DNA from: Mactromeris polynyma
Taxonomy: Eukaryota > Mollusca > Bivalvia > Venerida > Mactridae
Direction: 5' to 3'
DNA length: 64,000 nt
Assembly: GCA_032209605.1 (NCBI GenBank)
Contig: JASFXZ010000001.1
Location: 17,378,256 to 17,442,255, forward strand
Made by a program: the position numbers and the translations under genes
Shown: positions 1 through 14,300 of the stretch, piece by piece
How positions within the stretch are numbered: position 1 is the first letter of the stretch
Layout: every line of letters starts with the position of its first letter
The notes under the pieces: generated by a model
Seen by the model: the letters and a program-made list of their open reading frames with translations, nothing else
Database searches by the model: none
What the model was told of the DNA's origin: nothing

Positions 1-341
1 GCGGTATATTTATTGAATTTAGTGTAAGTTGTAAATTAGTATGAACTTTTAAAATACTGGTGGAAAATTGTTTTAAGCGAACAAACAATAGATACACTGC
101 AGAGAAAACAAGCGTTAAACATGAAGTATGAATGTAAAATTGATATAGTTGTAGTAACTGTTGTCTACGAAGTTTTGCAAATTGCTTTGAGAGAACATGT
201 TTCAATTACATACGTATTACCTAATATCAAGCGTCAAAATGTAATAAATGAAGACATTATTTGCATTCTACATACTGGCATATTTATTTATTATTCTGGT
301 GTCATTACATGGTTTATGTCATCTGAACATTTTTATTGCAG

Positions 342-2373
342 CTCAAGTAATTCAAAGAGCCCCAATGCAGTTCCAACATGAAAGCGATCGCAGTGAGTCT
401 ACACCATTGAAAGACTTAGAACGAAAACTTATGGAAATTTGTGAAGATACACAGAATGGTGTTACCACTGAAACTCCAAATCTCTTCACGTCTTTGGTTA
501 AAGTTATGAAAACAATGAAAAGTAGTGATATGTCATTGATTTACAAGAAACTCATAAAAACTCAAATCTGCTCTTCCAACATAAACCGAGTCAGGTATGA
601 TATTTTTATAAAAAATCTGTTTCGATAATACTGTAATTCATTTTATAATGTTCTAAATATTAATTTAATTAATAATGAAACACAATACAAGGTTCGTACT
701 ACATGTATAAAGAATTTATATATTGTTTTCAGAAAATATTTCTTAGATGCAATCCCCATGTGTGGAACAGTTGATAGTGTGAGATACATGGTAGAACTTC
801 TAACCACAAGAGAAATCACCGGTATGGAGGCTGATATGTGGATGACAACTTTATCTTTTATTCAAAACCCTTCTATCAACATGCTTGCTGAAGTGAAGGT
901 AAACTACTCCTTGCGTAATTCATCGATCAACGTGTATTATTGTATATCATTGAAATGTTTGACAATGAATAAAGAGTTCGAACATGCAAAATATAGCCCT
1001 CTGCCACATCGAAAACACAATAAAATATTATCATACAAGTAATTTATTACAATGGCTAAAAGAATATATGACACAAACATATATGTTAGCTTAAACTTGA
1101 TCAAAATATGTCCATTATAATTTATTTACACTGAATATACAGTAAATATGTATCTGAGTTGTCATATTTTCTTTGTTTCCGTAGCCTCTTCTTACAATGA
1201 CGTCGAACCTGGAAAAATCGATGCTCTCAGTCAGTTCTCTGATTCATCGTGTTTGCAAGAACAATCCGTCATGCAGTAATCTCATTGAAGTGAAAAAATT
1301 GATTTCCTTAATGGAAAACAAAATCGCCCCATCCTGTAAAATTACAGATGAAACCTTGAAAATGGTATGTATATATTATCCAAACTGATTCACTAAGTAA
1401 CATTTTTATGACATGATAATATATATGACCGCAATTGAAATAAGACACTTTGTTAAATCGTTCAGCATATCAATGATTACACATCTGTTATTTATGTTTC
1501 CATCCTCATATTTCAGAGTGTTTTGGCGCTTAGAGCTATCGGCAACGCTGGATTTGGAGACGGAGCTAAAACAACACTAACAAAATGTATCCAAAGAACC
1601 GAAAACCCAATAGAGATAAGACTGTCTGCGATTCAAGCATTCCGCCGTATGTCATGTAGCACTGATGTAAGTAATACATATTATTTGTTAATATTACATC
1701 TTAAATATTCTTTGGTTTTAATCCATCACTTTCATAGCCATTCAAATGTATTAACAAGAAAAGGTGGTAAATAATGCAAATGTTTCTATTTCAGAAATCT
1801 ATGGTGTTTGCCATCTTCTCAAACACAAAGGAAGATTCTGAAGTTAGAATTGCTGCTTACAAAACGCTGATGGAATGCCCTTCTGATGATCTTATCAGTA
1901 AAGTAAAGAAAGTCCTTGCAGGAGAAGTTGTCAACCAAGTCGGATCATACGTATGGTCTCACCTTACAAACCTCATGGAAACATCCGACCCACATAAACA
2001 ATCGATTAAAAATATCCTTGAAGATGAAACCCTGAAGAAGGAATTTGATTTGGACAATAGGAAGTTCTCAAGAAATTATGAAAAATCCGTTTTCATTGAG
2101 AAACTTAACACTGGAGCCACAGCAGAGGCAGATCTCATCTGGTCATCACAATCCTTCATTCCCAGGTCCGGTATGCTCAACTTGACCGTTGACCTATTTG
2201 GCAATGCGGTTAACTTATTTGAAGTCGGTGGTCGAATGGAGGGCTTAGAATATTTCTTAGAATCATACTTTGGACCTAATGGATACTTCAGCGAAAACGA
2301 TGTAAAAGAGGCTGTAGAGGAAACTGCCTTGGATATTGTTAAATCCGACAAGGTCAAACGAATTGATAGAAGG
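342..2373 (+). other. Copy 1 exons 7-11: helical part of the vitellogenin-type N domain
   Basis: These five exons (342-594, 733-898, 1185-1364, 1517-1666, 1795-2373) encode about residues 286-728 of the mature gene model. The sequence is rich in short helical units, for example ALRAIGNAGFGDGAKTTLTK and EVRIAAYKTLMECPS. That pattern is typical of the alpha-helical horseshoe of LLTP N domains such as those of MTP, vitellogenin and apoB. The block ends with a basic run, KRIDRR, exactly at the exon 11/12 junction. The intervening introns are 116-286 bp and hold nothing else recognisable. Confidence 0.75.
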
Positions 2374-5300
2374 GTAATTGAATTACATTTGATTCTTTAC
2401 ATGTAGCGTAGTATACCCATTGCGAATGCCCATTCACCTCTTAAATTTACTATCATTTTTAAAGCAAGTACAAAATGTTCTGTTTTGTCATCGGTTAAAT
2501 AATTTAACAGAAATTTATGTAGAATATGCGTTTTCTACTTTCTCGTCTTGGTTCGAATCCCGGTAGCGCCATTGACAGATTTTTCGTGTTCCTCAAAACA
2601 TGACTTTATTTCAATATTACTACAGTTGGTGTTTAGTGCTTTGTGGCGGATGTAAAAATTCGCCCCGTACACTACACGAAAATGACGTTATGACGCTGTG
2701 GTGTAGTGGTTAGCATAACGAACCGGCAATCCGTAGACCTTGGTTCGAATCCCGGTAGCGCCATTGGCCGATTTTTCGCGTTTCTCAAAACATGACTTTA
2801 TTACATTATAACGTTCTTATTTTCAGAACACTCAGCCAATGGATGATTTACGTGGATCAATGTACATGAAAGTGTTTGGCAATGAACTCAGATATTGTGA
2901 CTTCCAAGGACTTGAATCTCTATTTGCTAAGAATAGCGTGAACTTCCTTGATATTCTCATGGCATTGAGCAATGAAAATGATTACCAATACTCACACAGT
3001 TCAATGTTTATGGACAGCACATTGGTTGTTCCAACAAGCTCTGGTTTCCCACTCAAACTGACAGTAAACGGAACTGCCACAATTGACTTGAAGGCATCTG
3101 GTATGGTAGATGTAATGAAATTGGCATCATCACCACCAACTATGGATGTACATGGAATTATGAAACCCAGGTAAGCCAATATAAAATGCACGTTTATCCT
3201 CATGTTTCATATTTAGCGTTACCTGAATTCATTCTCCAGTGATTTGTGAACTTATCATAGTACTGACTGAAACATATAATATACAGTTCGTCTTTAACAA
3301 GCTCAATGTTGTCATATTTCAGTGGTGCAATTGTTGTTTCAAGCAGTATGGGAATAGATGCACTCGGTACGCAGATAGGAATAAAGATGGTCTCAACACT
3401 TCACTCCAGTACTTCAGTTCAAGGAAAAATAACTCTTGGTCAAGGATCGGTTCTTAGTGTTGAATTCGACCTTCCTGAGAAGAAACAAGACATCATTAGT
3501 GTTAGGTAAAAGTTTATTTCAGCACTTTATTTATAATTATAAAAATACTTTTCAGAAATAAATATACAAACATGAATATGTATATTTTTAAATAAAGAAA
3601 TAAATGCATACAGAGGCATATGTTATATCTATTTCCAGTTCATCGTTCTACACTGTGCATCGTCACTCCGAAAGAGAACAGAAAATGATAACTGAAAACC
3701 GCCAAGAGCACACTGCTTGTACTGGAAGCAGCTTGGCCAAAATAACTGGACTTGAACTTTGTGGAGAAGTTGGCTTCCCAAATGCTTCTTTGGTAGAAAA
3801 CGCACCATACTTCCCGATGACAGGACCAGTTAATGCAGCTGTTACCCTCTACAAACGTGACAAGGCAATGAAAGGATATAAGCTTGAAGCAAGATCTATT
3901 CATGTAAGTATGGTTCACTTTTAAAATATTTCACCAACTTGTCAGAAATAACATTTTCATCAATGTATTGAATTTGATTTTCCCCTTACATATATTACTT
4001 CCACATATTATTTATTGGTATGAACCGGACTGATCAAAACTGATAAGTACATATTTATTTTATATTGCATTCATTTGATCCTTTAAGATCATTAACCACA
4101 ACGAGTTTAATATTGTTTAACATAATTGCACAAATATTGTAGGATAACGATGTAAACATTGTGCGACTGGCATTTTCAACACCAGATTCAAACATTGATC
4201 GCAGTTTCGGAGCTGATTTTAGTATTAATAAAGCAGAAGGTTCAGTAGATGCTAGTTTCACATCACCATGGAAGAAAGCAGATTTCACAGGTGAGAACTA
4301 TTCATAATTATTCAGACGTTTTCTTGAAAAACGAAGAGATAAAATAAGTGTTATCTTAACGAAATTATTAAGACATGACTACGCCATATTTACTTATCAC
4401 CACTATAACATTTATCTGACTAGTGTTTTACATGTTCACGATCTAATTTATAGGTACATTCATCAGCAACAAATCCGACAAAATCATCACCGGAAAAATG
4501 AATTATAATGGGGAAATTCAATTTGATGTTAGAGGAAGCCTAAAGTCTGAGAAATCAGGCACAGGAGTACTTTACACACCAATGATCAAAGTGAGCATTC
4601 CTGGTACGATTAGTTCTGAACTCACAGGCTCAGTTAACTATGCTCCATGGAAATACTTCGAAACAGATTTGCAGGTCAACGGGTTGACAACAACACCACT
4701 TTCTATGAAATGTAAGTGACTTTCCAAAGGATTCATCAATATATTTAGAATTGAAACGACTGTCGCTTAATCATCAGCAAGTGAAAGGCCATATATAAGT
4801 ACGAAAATGACTGACATTTAAACGCAAAATGCATAACATCTAATTGAAATACACAAATAACTGAAATTGAAATACAAATAAATAACATTTAATTTAAATA
4901 CTAAAATATGTCACTATTAGCAAACAATTCGAGAGTATTCCTGACATAAAACAGATCAAACCTTTACGAAGGTCCTTAAAGTTGGCGTACCATATTGATT
5001 AGTTTAAAAGAGAAGGAATACAACGAACAATATCATGTATGTATTTCTCCCCCCAATAAAATGTTTGATTCTTAAATATTATGGATTTATATTCGTATAC
5101 TGCAAGACATTATATTATATTTGTTGTTTCATCAACTATTACAGCATCCATCGAAAACAAAGAAAAGATCAAGAGTGCTAGTGCAAGCATAGAATTATCA
5201 CCAAAACAAACATACTCCTTCGATTCCTCGGTACAAAAAACCGAATACAAGAAGAAGATCACCTACAAGTCACAAATGTCCATCCAATCACCAACTAAAG

Positions 5301-8300
5301 AAATTCTCGTTCTTGGTGGATCGTTCACAAACGTTTATGGCAAGAATATTGAAGTTGATGTGATTGTGGATAAAATTGTTGAAAAACCAATCACAATGAA
5401 GAGTGAGTTAACTCCCCTTTCTCCTCATTATAATTTGCTCGGATAATACATGCAGGATTAATTAAATAAACATAAATGTTATAATTCGTCTTTGACTGAG
5501 ACAGTTTTGTGGTTGTTTTACTGAGTATTCTTTTTTTTACAATTTTAGCAAATTTCATCACGAAAGCTTACCGTCGAGGACGTGTCCAAAATATCGTCCG
5601 TGTTGATCTTCGATCACAATTGGTTGAATTGAAAATGAGGAACAAATTTGATAACAGAAATGGAAAAACACTCGCCGCTGATGTAGATATTACCTATGTC
5701 ATTCGTCGGTTTGCTAGAGACAATATTAAACTCGTTGCCAAGCTGATAAACCTAAGCAGCAAAACTCTCACAAAAGGAAAGACATCCCTGTAAGTGATAC
5801 AAACTATTTCGTTATCAAACTAGAAACCTGGTTCGAACACTATTCCAGCTAAATAATTATGTCGATAATAAAGACCCGTTCTATAAATATTCTTACAGTA
5901 TTGATTGGTCACTGAGATTTAAACAACAGTAATGTTATTCTTTACATGATCATGATTTATGTACAACCATATTTGTCCAGCTAGCATGTATGGCAATAAT
6001 GTATTTTTATTTCCTGCAGAAATTTTGCGTCAAAGCGTTATCCGTTTACAAACTTCAAGATGCTAAGTAACATAAACCACAACAAAAAGCTGTCAGAAAT
6101 TGAGACAGACATAGCGTATGGCGAAGATTTCAAGAATGTTGACAAGCAAATAAGTATGGCAGTGTCTGTGGGAAGAGTCATCAAGAGCTTGTCAGATGTT
6201 TCTGCTACCATAAATGGAAAACTTCTTGTTGGAACGGTAAACATCTCATATATGAATATATTTGTTATTATTTCAAGTGCTATAAAGGAACCTAGTTGTG
6301 TGGTTTAAATTTAAAAGTTTCCAACATGTTTCCAGCAAATGAAAGCCTAGGTATTATGACACAAGTCAAACATAAATATACGGGAATTATAAATAATTAA
6401 AGCCTGTATAATGTGAAGGCAAGTGATTCGTCGTACAGTTAACAGCCACGAGCAGCCACCGTAATTAATTCAATCGGCATTTATATTGTTTGCAAGCAAA
6501 TATTTTACAAATATTACAGAAATAAATATATGAATGATTTATCATATTTGGTACTTACACAACACGCGTATAATTTTGTATATTGCATAGTGACCATATT
6601 CCGCAAAAAGCTAATATACGGTAATAAATTTCTCTTTTACAGAATTTTAGAGTCATCTCGAAAATTGAGCATTCTCACAACCCTCGTTCTTTGGATTCCA
6701 ACGTGATGCTCCGTTTAAATAAAGATGCACTGACAGCAAGTCTAAGTTTGAAGAACAAGACTGAAGAACAGAAAAACCTTTTCGGAGAATTCCAGCTTGA
6801 CTATCCTGGCAAGTCTATCGTCTTATCTCATTTACTTGACGAAACTAAACCCAATGTATACACAAGTACACTAAATGTTAAACTCGGCCGATCCAAAAAT
6901 GCCATTGTTACAACAGTAAATATTACTTCTGCTTCTGAGTTATCATTATCATCAAGCGTCAATGTAGATCTAGTTTCTCCATTCACCATTGAAGCTCATT
7001 GCAACACTGGTCCAGATTTGTACAAACTTGGTGGATCAGTACAAATGGGATCCGATAAATACAGTACAGAGACAACTACTGTTATCCGTCCGGGCAGCAT
7101 TCAACTTTCAACTGACATTTTATATCCAGCTAGACACATCATTAGCAGCTTCGAAGGAACTCAATCCGGAAATAAATATACCAGCCGAGCCGATATACGA
7201 TGGAATGCAGAGAGAGATGACACACAGCGCATCACTATGAATGCAAATGGACAAATGACAGGATTAAGCAACATCGATGGATCAATCACCATCCAGTACC
7301 CTGACCGAACAATTGCTGTAACCTTGAAGAATAATGTAGGAAACAAAATATCAACATACGCCAGCCTCCAGTGGGAACCAAATCAGGTTATCACAATCGA
7401 TGCAACTTATGGTCTTTATGACAAGCAGGATTCTCGTCAAGTAGTCGGATCCCTTAAACTAAGAAGCCCTTTCAAGATCTTGGAAACACTCGACATAGAT
7501 GGTAAACATCAAATCAGCGATGCAGTATACAAGACCGACGTTGATGTGGCATGGAGCTCGAAAGACACGATTTCTGGCACTTTGACAGTTCGAAGACCCC
7601 TAACAATTAGAGATATTGATATAGATATTCTTGCCAAAGCGCCAACATTTGGGTATAAGACAATAACAGCATCTTTACAACATCATATAAATAAAGGACT
7701 TTCGACAATTGGAAAAGTTTCCATGAACAGACAGGCCATGCAGATTGACATTTCCTTGCGCAATAAAGGGGACGAAACTAAAACGGATATAACTGGGCAA
7801 ATTGACCTGAAAACTTCCTTCCGCAATCTAAAATCTGCTTCTGTGAAGGTTGCATACGGTAATGACGGCAGACGTCTAGATGGCAGTGCATTGTTAACCT
7901 TCAAAAAGCAAACAGTTGGAATACAAACCACTATGAAAAACAGACTGAATGGATTCAACCTGATCAGCGACGGGGAAATCATCCTAACTCTCCCATCAGA
8001 CATGATAAAAACTACATGGGAACATAAACATACTACCTCAGAAATGTCAACTACATCTGAAACAACATGGGACAACAAACGAGTTTACATTAATTTTAAC
8101 GGCATCCAAGATGTGAGCCTGCCAAAAGGTAAACTCTCTGCTGCCCTGGAAATTCAAACACCACTGGCTGCTTTGAAGAATATTGTATTCCACCTAAACC
8201 ACGCTCACATGTCTGGACAAATAGATTCCTCGATGAAATTCTCAAGCAATGGCATTGAGCTCGCAACTGTTGACTACAAATATTTGAATACTAACAAAGA

Positions 8301-11300
8301 ACTTACTTCAAGCCTTACAGCAACAAATCCTATTTATGACGGTACCGTATCAATGGTTTTGACATCTTCGTATGGATCAAGCCCCATGACAGCAAACTTA
8401 GAAATGTCTCTCACACCATTACAAACAATTACATTTGATGCATCCATTGACATGAAAGATACTAGTGACATTGATGCCACTGTTAGCGTAACAATCCCAA
8501 ACAGGCCGGCCTTCATTTTATCGGCATCCAGAAAGCAGCAAAGATCCTATGTAGATTCATTCGTTTCTATAGAATACCAACCAGGCAAGGTAATTCGCCT
8601 TGATAGTACCCATCGCACAGGAGCAATCAAACAAATGAAATTGAAGTTCACCTCACCATTTACCACGGAATATTCAGCAGAAGGTGTCTTGCAAAAAGGT
8701 CCATACAACGTTAGATCCAGTGCCATGATTGTAGCCGAACCATACATAAGCAAGTGGACTTTATCCGGAAGTGTTGATATCTCCAACGGTATCACTGGAA
8801 ATCTCAAACTTAACACACCTTATCCAGAAGTTTCTTACAGTGAAATCTCAATTCTCAGTGAACTCATTGATGGCGCCATACAATCATCAATTGTATTTGA
8901 ATATCTCCCTGGTAAAACAATTAAACTTTCCGGACTGCATCAAATCAATTCGTTCAGCGATATGAAATTAACAGTGGAACTAACAACACCTTTTGACGGA
9001 TTTTCCTACATGGCTCTAGGTTTTAGACACCAAGGTGACTGGCAACGATTCTCAAGCTTCGGAGAACTAGAATATACAAAAGGTGAGAAGATAACGATTG
9101 AAACAAAGCATATGATGGAAAATGGAATACAAAGTTCGATTTCAGTCAAAACACCTTATACCCAGGATCTAATGGCATCTGTAAGTCACCTTGGAACCTT
9201 GTACGACTTCGAAAGTCATGGTGAAGTCACAATTGGACGTACTTATTTAGCAGACTTGAAATATAAGCAACTATCCAGCAGCTTTGAAAGTTCTGCAAAA
9301 TTCGCCGTTGACGAGTCCAGTGTTGATGGAAGTATCCAATTTAATTTGGAACCAAAAATCACCACCACTATTTCTTTAAATACTCCAATCGAACGATTTG
9401 AAAACATTCGTTTTTCACAAACATTTGAGGGAACATGGAGCAAATTTACGGGTGGTGCCACAGTAAGTGTATCAGGCTTAGGATCCTATTCCACACTTGT
9501 CAACTCGAACATCGGATCTACTGTTTCAATGGACATGTCACTCCAGACACCAATTAAAGGATATAGAGACTTGAAAGCCGCATTCAAACATCAAGGACCA
9601 ATATCTAGATTCAGTACTCATATGGAAATGCAAAATGGGTTGTCTCAGTACGTGGGAGATATCAAATTCTCTAGCGAACCAGCAATCAATTTTGAAGCAA
9701 CAATTACAACGCCACACAAAAGCGTCGCATTAGGAAAGATTTCTCTTACAGTTGAGGGAGCTTTGGACAATTTCAAATTACATTCTGAACTGCAGAAAAA
9801 CAAGGACGTATCCGAAATAGAACTTGTGTGCAACATCCAAAAGAAATATGACTTTGATTTGACAATCAAAAGTCCATACATGAAAACAATTAAAGCATCG
9901 TTTGACCACTGGGGATCATGGAAAAAGTTCCAAAGTAAGTTCAATTACCGAAGTGGTAAAGATAAAATAATATCCAGTGTTCAGTTTGCGCTTAGACCAA
10001 CTTTAAATGCTATATTTTCCATCAAATCTCCGTTCACATGGTTGAAAAATCACCAGTTATCCATTAGACATGCTGGAAGTTTAAACAGTTTCAAATCTAA
10101 CATGGAATACAAGCGAAATGGAAAATCATACATGGGAGTTGCATCATTTCAAAATCTAAACTCAATGAAGGCTGAACTTAATCTCAAAGGACCAACATTC
10201 AGACCAATTAATGTAGCTGTTTCACATGACGGAAAACTAATGAATTTCAAATCATCTGCCACAATGTCAATGGGCAAGAAATCTTTACAAGTGGACGCGG
10301 CTTTGAACAGTATTAACGGAATTAAAGGTACAATTGATATAAATACTCCATTTGAAGAGTTACAAAACATCAATGCTGCTCTTTCACACACCGGTGATTT
10401 CGCGAACTTCAAATGCAATGGTGAATTGAGATACAATAAACAATCAGGTCAGTTCGATGTAACTGTTGATACAACTAAAGATCTTTCAGCCTCTGCAACA
10501 GTATCCACACCATTTAAGGGCTTTGAGGACATGTCTGCTTCTTTAGTACACAGTGGATCTACACACGATTTCAATACATTTGCAAACTATCGACAGAACG
10601 GAAAATCGTTGGCATCTCAGGTCGGGTTTAAATCATCCCCCAGTACATTAGGAAGTGCATCACTCAAATCAAACTTTGAATCTATTGGCAATTACGAAGG
10701 TTCATTCAATATTGACGGAGATTATTCGAAATTCAGTACAGTTGGAGAAGTTAACATTAATGGTAAAAAGTCAAGTGCAAACTTTGACTTGGATGCCCAA
10801 AATGGATTTGAAGCAAAACTTGGCGCAAAATCCCCATTATTTAAGGACACTGATGTATATGTTAAACACGCTGCTGTGGATAATGCCATTAATACTCAAG
10901 CTTACATTTCCCAAAATGATGTCAAACAATACAGCATTCAATCAATTCTGAACAGTCAATCCGATCTTGGTGCCATTGTTAGCGTTACCACACCACACGA
11001 AGGGTATGAGTCAATGGACTTTTCTTTCCACCATGAGGGCACTCTGAGTGACTTCAGATCAGATGCTGAAATTCAACTATTTGGAGAGAAGTACGAGTGC
11101 GATATTACATTTACAACTACTCGACAAATACAAGGCACAATTACAATCAAATCACCTCTATCTGATGATATCGATGCTAGTGTTTCATTCCAGGGCACTA
11201 TTTTCAACTACAACTCTGTTCTGTCATACATGTATGGAAAAGAAGGGCAGTTTCAGGCCGAGATGTCACTTAATCTTGAAGGACCATATTCTGGTGATTT

Positions 11301-14300
11301 GAAAATAATTTCTCCACTGGTCAAAAATATTAATGCTTCTTTTAAGCATGAAGGTGACATTCAAAATTTCGCCTCAGAAGCTCAATTCATCTATGCCGGC
11401 GCGAAAACAGACTCCGTACTTACATTTAAAACATTACCTGATATGGAAACTACCTTCAGCCTTTCAACACCGGTGACAAAAGATATTGCAGTGAAACTTT
11501 TCTTTACCGGACCAGTAACAAATTTCAAAACCAATGGGTTCGTTAGATATGATGGACAATCGCAAGTGGAATTTGACGGTGATTTCTTGCTTGACTCGAC
11601 AATGAGAGCTAACTTACAACTGATGTCTGTTATGCCGTCCTTAAAACAGATATCCACTAAGCTTAGTCATTCAGGAGACCTTAGCGCATTCAAATGCAAT
11701 GGAGAAGTAAATATCAACGATCAGTCTGTCATGGTTGATATTACATACAGCCCTGCAAGTGGAAGCATTCATATTTCTTCCCCTCTAATAGAAAATATCG
11801 ATGGTACCTACTCTTTTGGTGAGAATAATGGAAATGTGCACATCACCGCTCCTTTCATGGAGGATTTGACAGCTTCATACGATATTCAAGGCGACAATAT
11901 ACTGAAGGCGGACTCCGTGGCTAAAATTCAATATGGGCAAACACAACTTCTCGGCATTTCAGGAAGCGTCAATTATCCCAGATCAGTTAAAATTGAAGTG
12001 CAGACACCAGTAACCGGTTATGAGATAACACGAGCTAACTACAAACGTGCTGGTAGTTATGGTGGCAATGGCGCACTAGAATTAAATGGTGTTAGACACG
12101 AGGCTGGCATTACATTAGATTCGAGACGTTTGGCTGCATCTGCTTTCTTAGACTCACCATTATCACCAGCAATGTCTTTAAAGATAGATGTTGATGGATC
12201 TCCAATGAAAGACTTGACTGGACATTTCGAAATAGTCTATGAGTCCGACAGACACGAAATGGACGTTCAGTTTATAATGTCGACGAGCATAAAAGGTAGT
12301 CTGACTTTGAATTCACCTCTTATATCTGAATTGAAGATAACGTTTGATTCAAACAAAGATATTAACAACATTGAAGCAAATGGAGATATATCTTATCGTT
12401 CAAGCAGCATCTTCTCATTCCAGACAAAACTTGAAAATACCCAGCGCCAATCAGCTTCTCTTTCTGTCATTGTCCCAGGTAACACGATTAAAGTATCAGG
12501 TAACTTTGCTGGTGTAAGCACAGATTTTACTGCAAATGCCGATGCTTCATACAATGATAAAGAAGTTTCTACAAACGTTGTCTTTCAACTTCAACCGTTG
12601 ACCGCCAGTGTCAGTTTAAAATCTCCATATACACCGGAAATTAAAACAACATTTTCGTACAACAATAACGGTAATACTTATAAAGGCCAAGGAGAAATCT
12701 CTGTCAATAACGAAAAATCCGCAATTGACTTCACTGCTTCTCTTCATCCACTGAATGCCACTGCGGTCATAAAAACGACATTTGAGGGGTTCAGAACAAT
12801 ATCTGCCTCAGTCAGCCACAATGGACAGGCACTTAATTTCAATAACCACGCGGAACTTGCAATCGAAGATAAGAAGTCTGGTCTAGACATGTCATTCAAT
12901 TTTGATTCGTTGAATGGACGATTGTCTGCATTTAGCCCATACTTTCCATCAATGACTACTGGATTTGAGTTCACTGGTAATGCAGAAAAGTTCTCAGCAA
13001 AGTCTGACGCTAATTACGGTGACGACAAATATTCTTTCGAAACCACAGTTATAACTAAAGGAAGTTTCTATGCTTCAGTAACAATCAAGACACCAATTCC
13101 AGAGTACCAAAGAATTTCAACTGAGATTAAACACAACGGTCAGTTCCCAAATATCGATTCATTCGCTCAAATAATGGTCAAGCGCAGAGACATTTTTACA
13201 AGCAGTGCAAAAATTAACACACGATCAGGAGTCACTGTCGAAATTGCTGCTCAATCGGCATTTACGCCCGCTATTCAAATAATTCTGAAGCACAATGGCG
13301 AACTAAACAATTTCAATACTAACGGAGAAATTCGTATCGACGGTGAGCCATCCACTGCTACGATAACATTTGCGACTGTGCCCTCAATCATAGGCTCGGT
13401 GGAAGTCAATTCACCATACACATATCCAGTGTCTGGTTCATTCGATGTTAAACATTTCGATGACACAATCAATTCTCATGTTGAGGGTAATGTAGGACCC
13501 AAGAAGATTACTTTTGATGGTAATGTTCAATACGGAAATAAGGCGGGAATTTCTTTGACATTGGTAACTCCATTTGAAGGATTCGAAAACATGCAAAGCT
13601 CTCTTCAGTATGAAAAACAATACAAAGGTTTTACATCAACTATAGACATGCAATATCCCGGAGGAAGGATAGAATCTGAAGCTAAATCCAGCTGGAGACA
13701 AGGAATTACCAGTTCGCTTTCTTTAAAAACTCCTTTCGATACCTTAAGAAATTCAAAAGTAGATTTCGTCTTAGACAATTCATTTCCTTCCATTGCTTCC
13801 GAAATAAATGTATTGCATTCAGGGCAGAAATATTATCTGAAGGGAGACTTGAAAGACATGCATTGCAGAATTGTTGCAACAACTCCTTTTGCAGGATTTG
13901 AAGATGTGAGTGCAGAATTCAAATACCAAGGTCCGATAAGTGACATGCAAACTAGTGCGAGACTGGTTTACATGACTGGAAAGGAAATATCCGCTTCCTT
14001 GCAAAATGCATTCACGGACGAGAAAATAGAAGCAAAGGCACAACTGGATACACCTTATACTAATGAATTAAATTTTGAACTTCTTTTTAATGGAGTTATT
14101 ACCGACTTTTCTAACGTTCTGAGCATGTCAATGGGAGAAGACAATACGATCACATCAACTACAGGACTAACAATTGGACAAGACAAAATCGATTTTGACA
14201 CATCTCTTCAGACCGTTGTTGCTGGATATTCGGATGATCAGAAAGTAACACTATCTTTTAGAGGAATTGTTCCAAATATTGATGCATCCATCGACGCAAA

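Noticed and set aside
248..628. 126-codon ORF starting in intron 6 and its twin at 32743-33123
   Set aside because: It opens in the intron, crosses the acceptor and reads into the next intron. The exon 7 part is real (342-594); the upstream ATG is intronic.
2692..2762. tRNA gene (GGC anticodon-like loop)
   Set aside because: It lies inside a protein-coding intron, has acceptor, anticodon-stem and T-stem mismatches and C at position 33, and is followed by a tail repeated at 2546-2612. It is a SINE head, not a functional tRNA. The copy 2 version also has C33.
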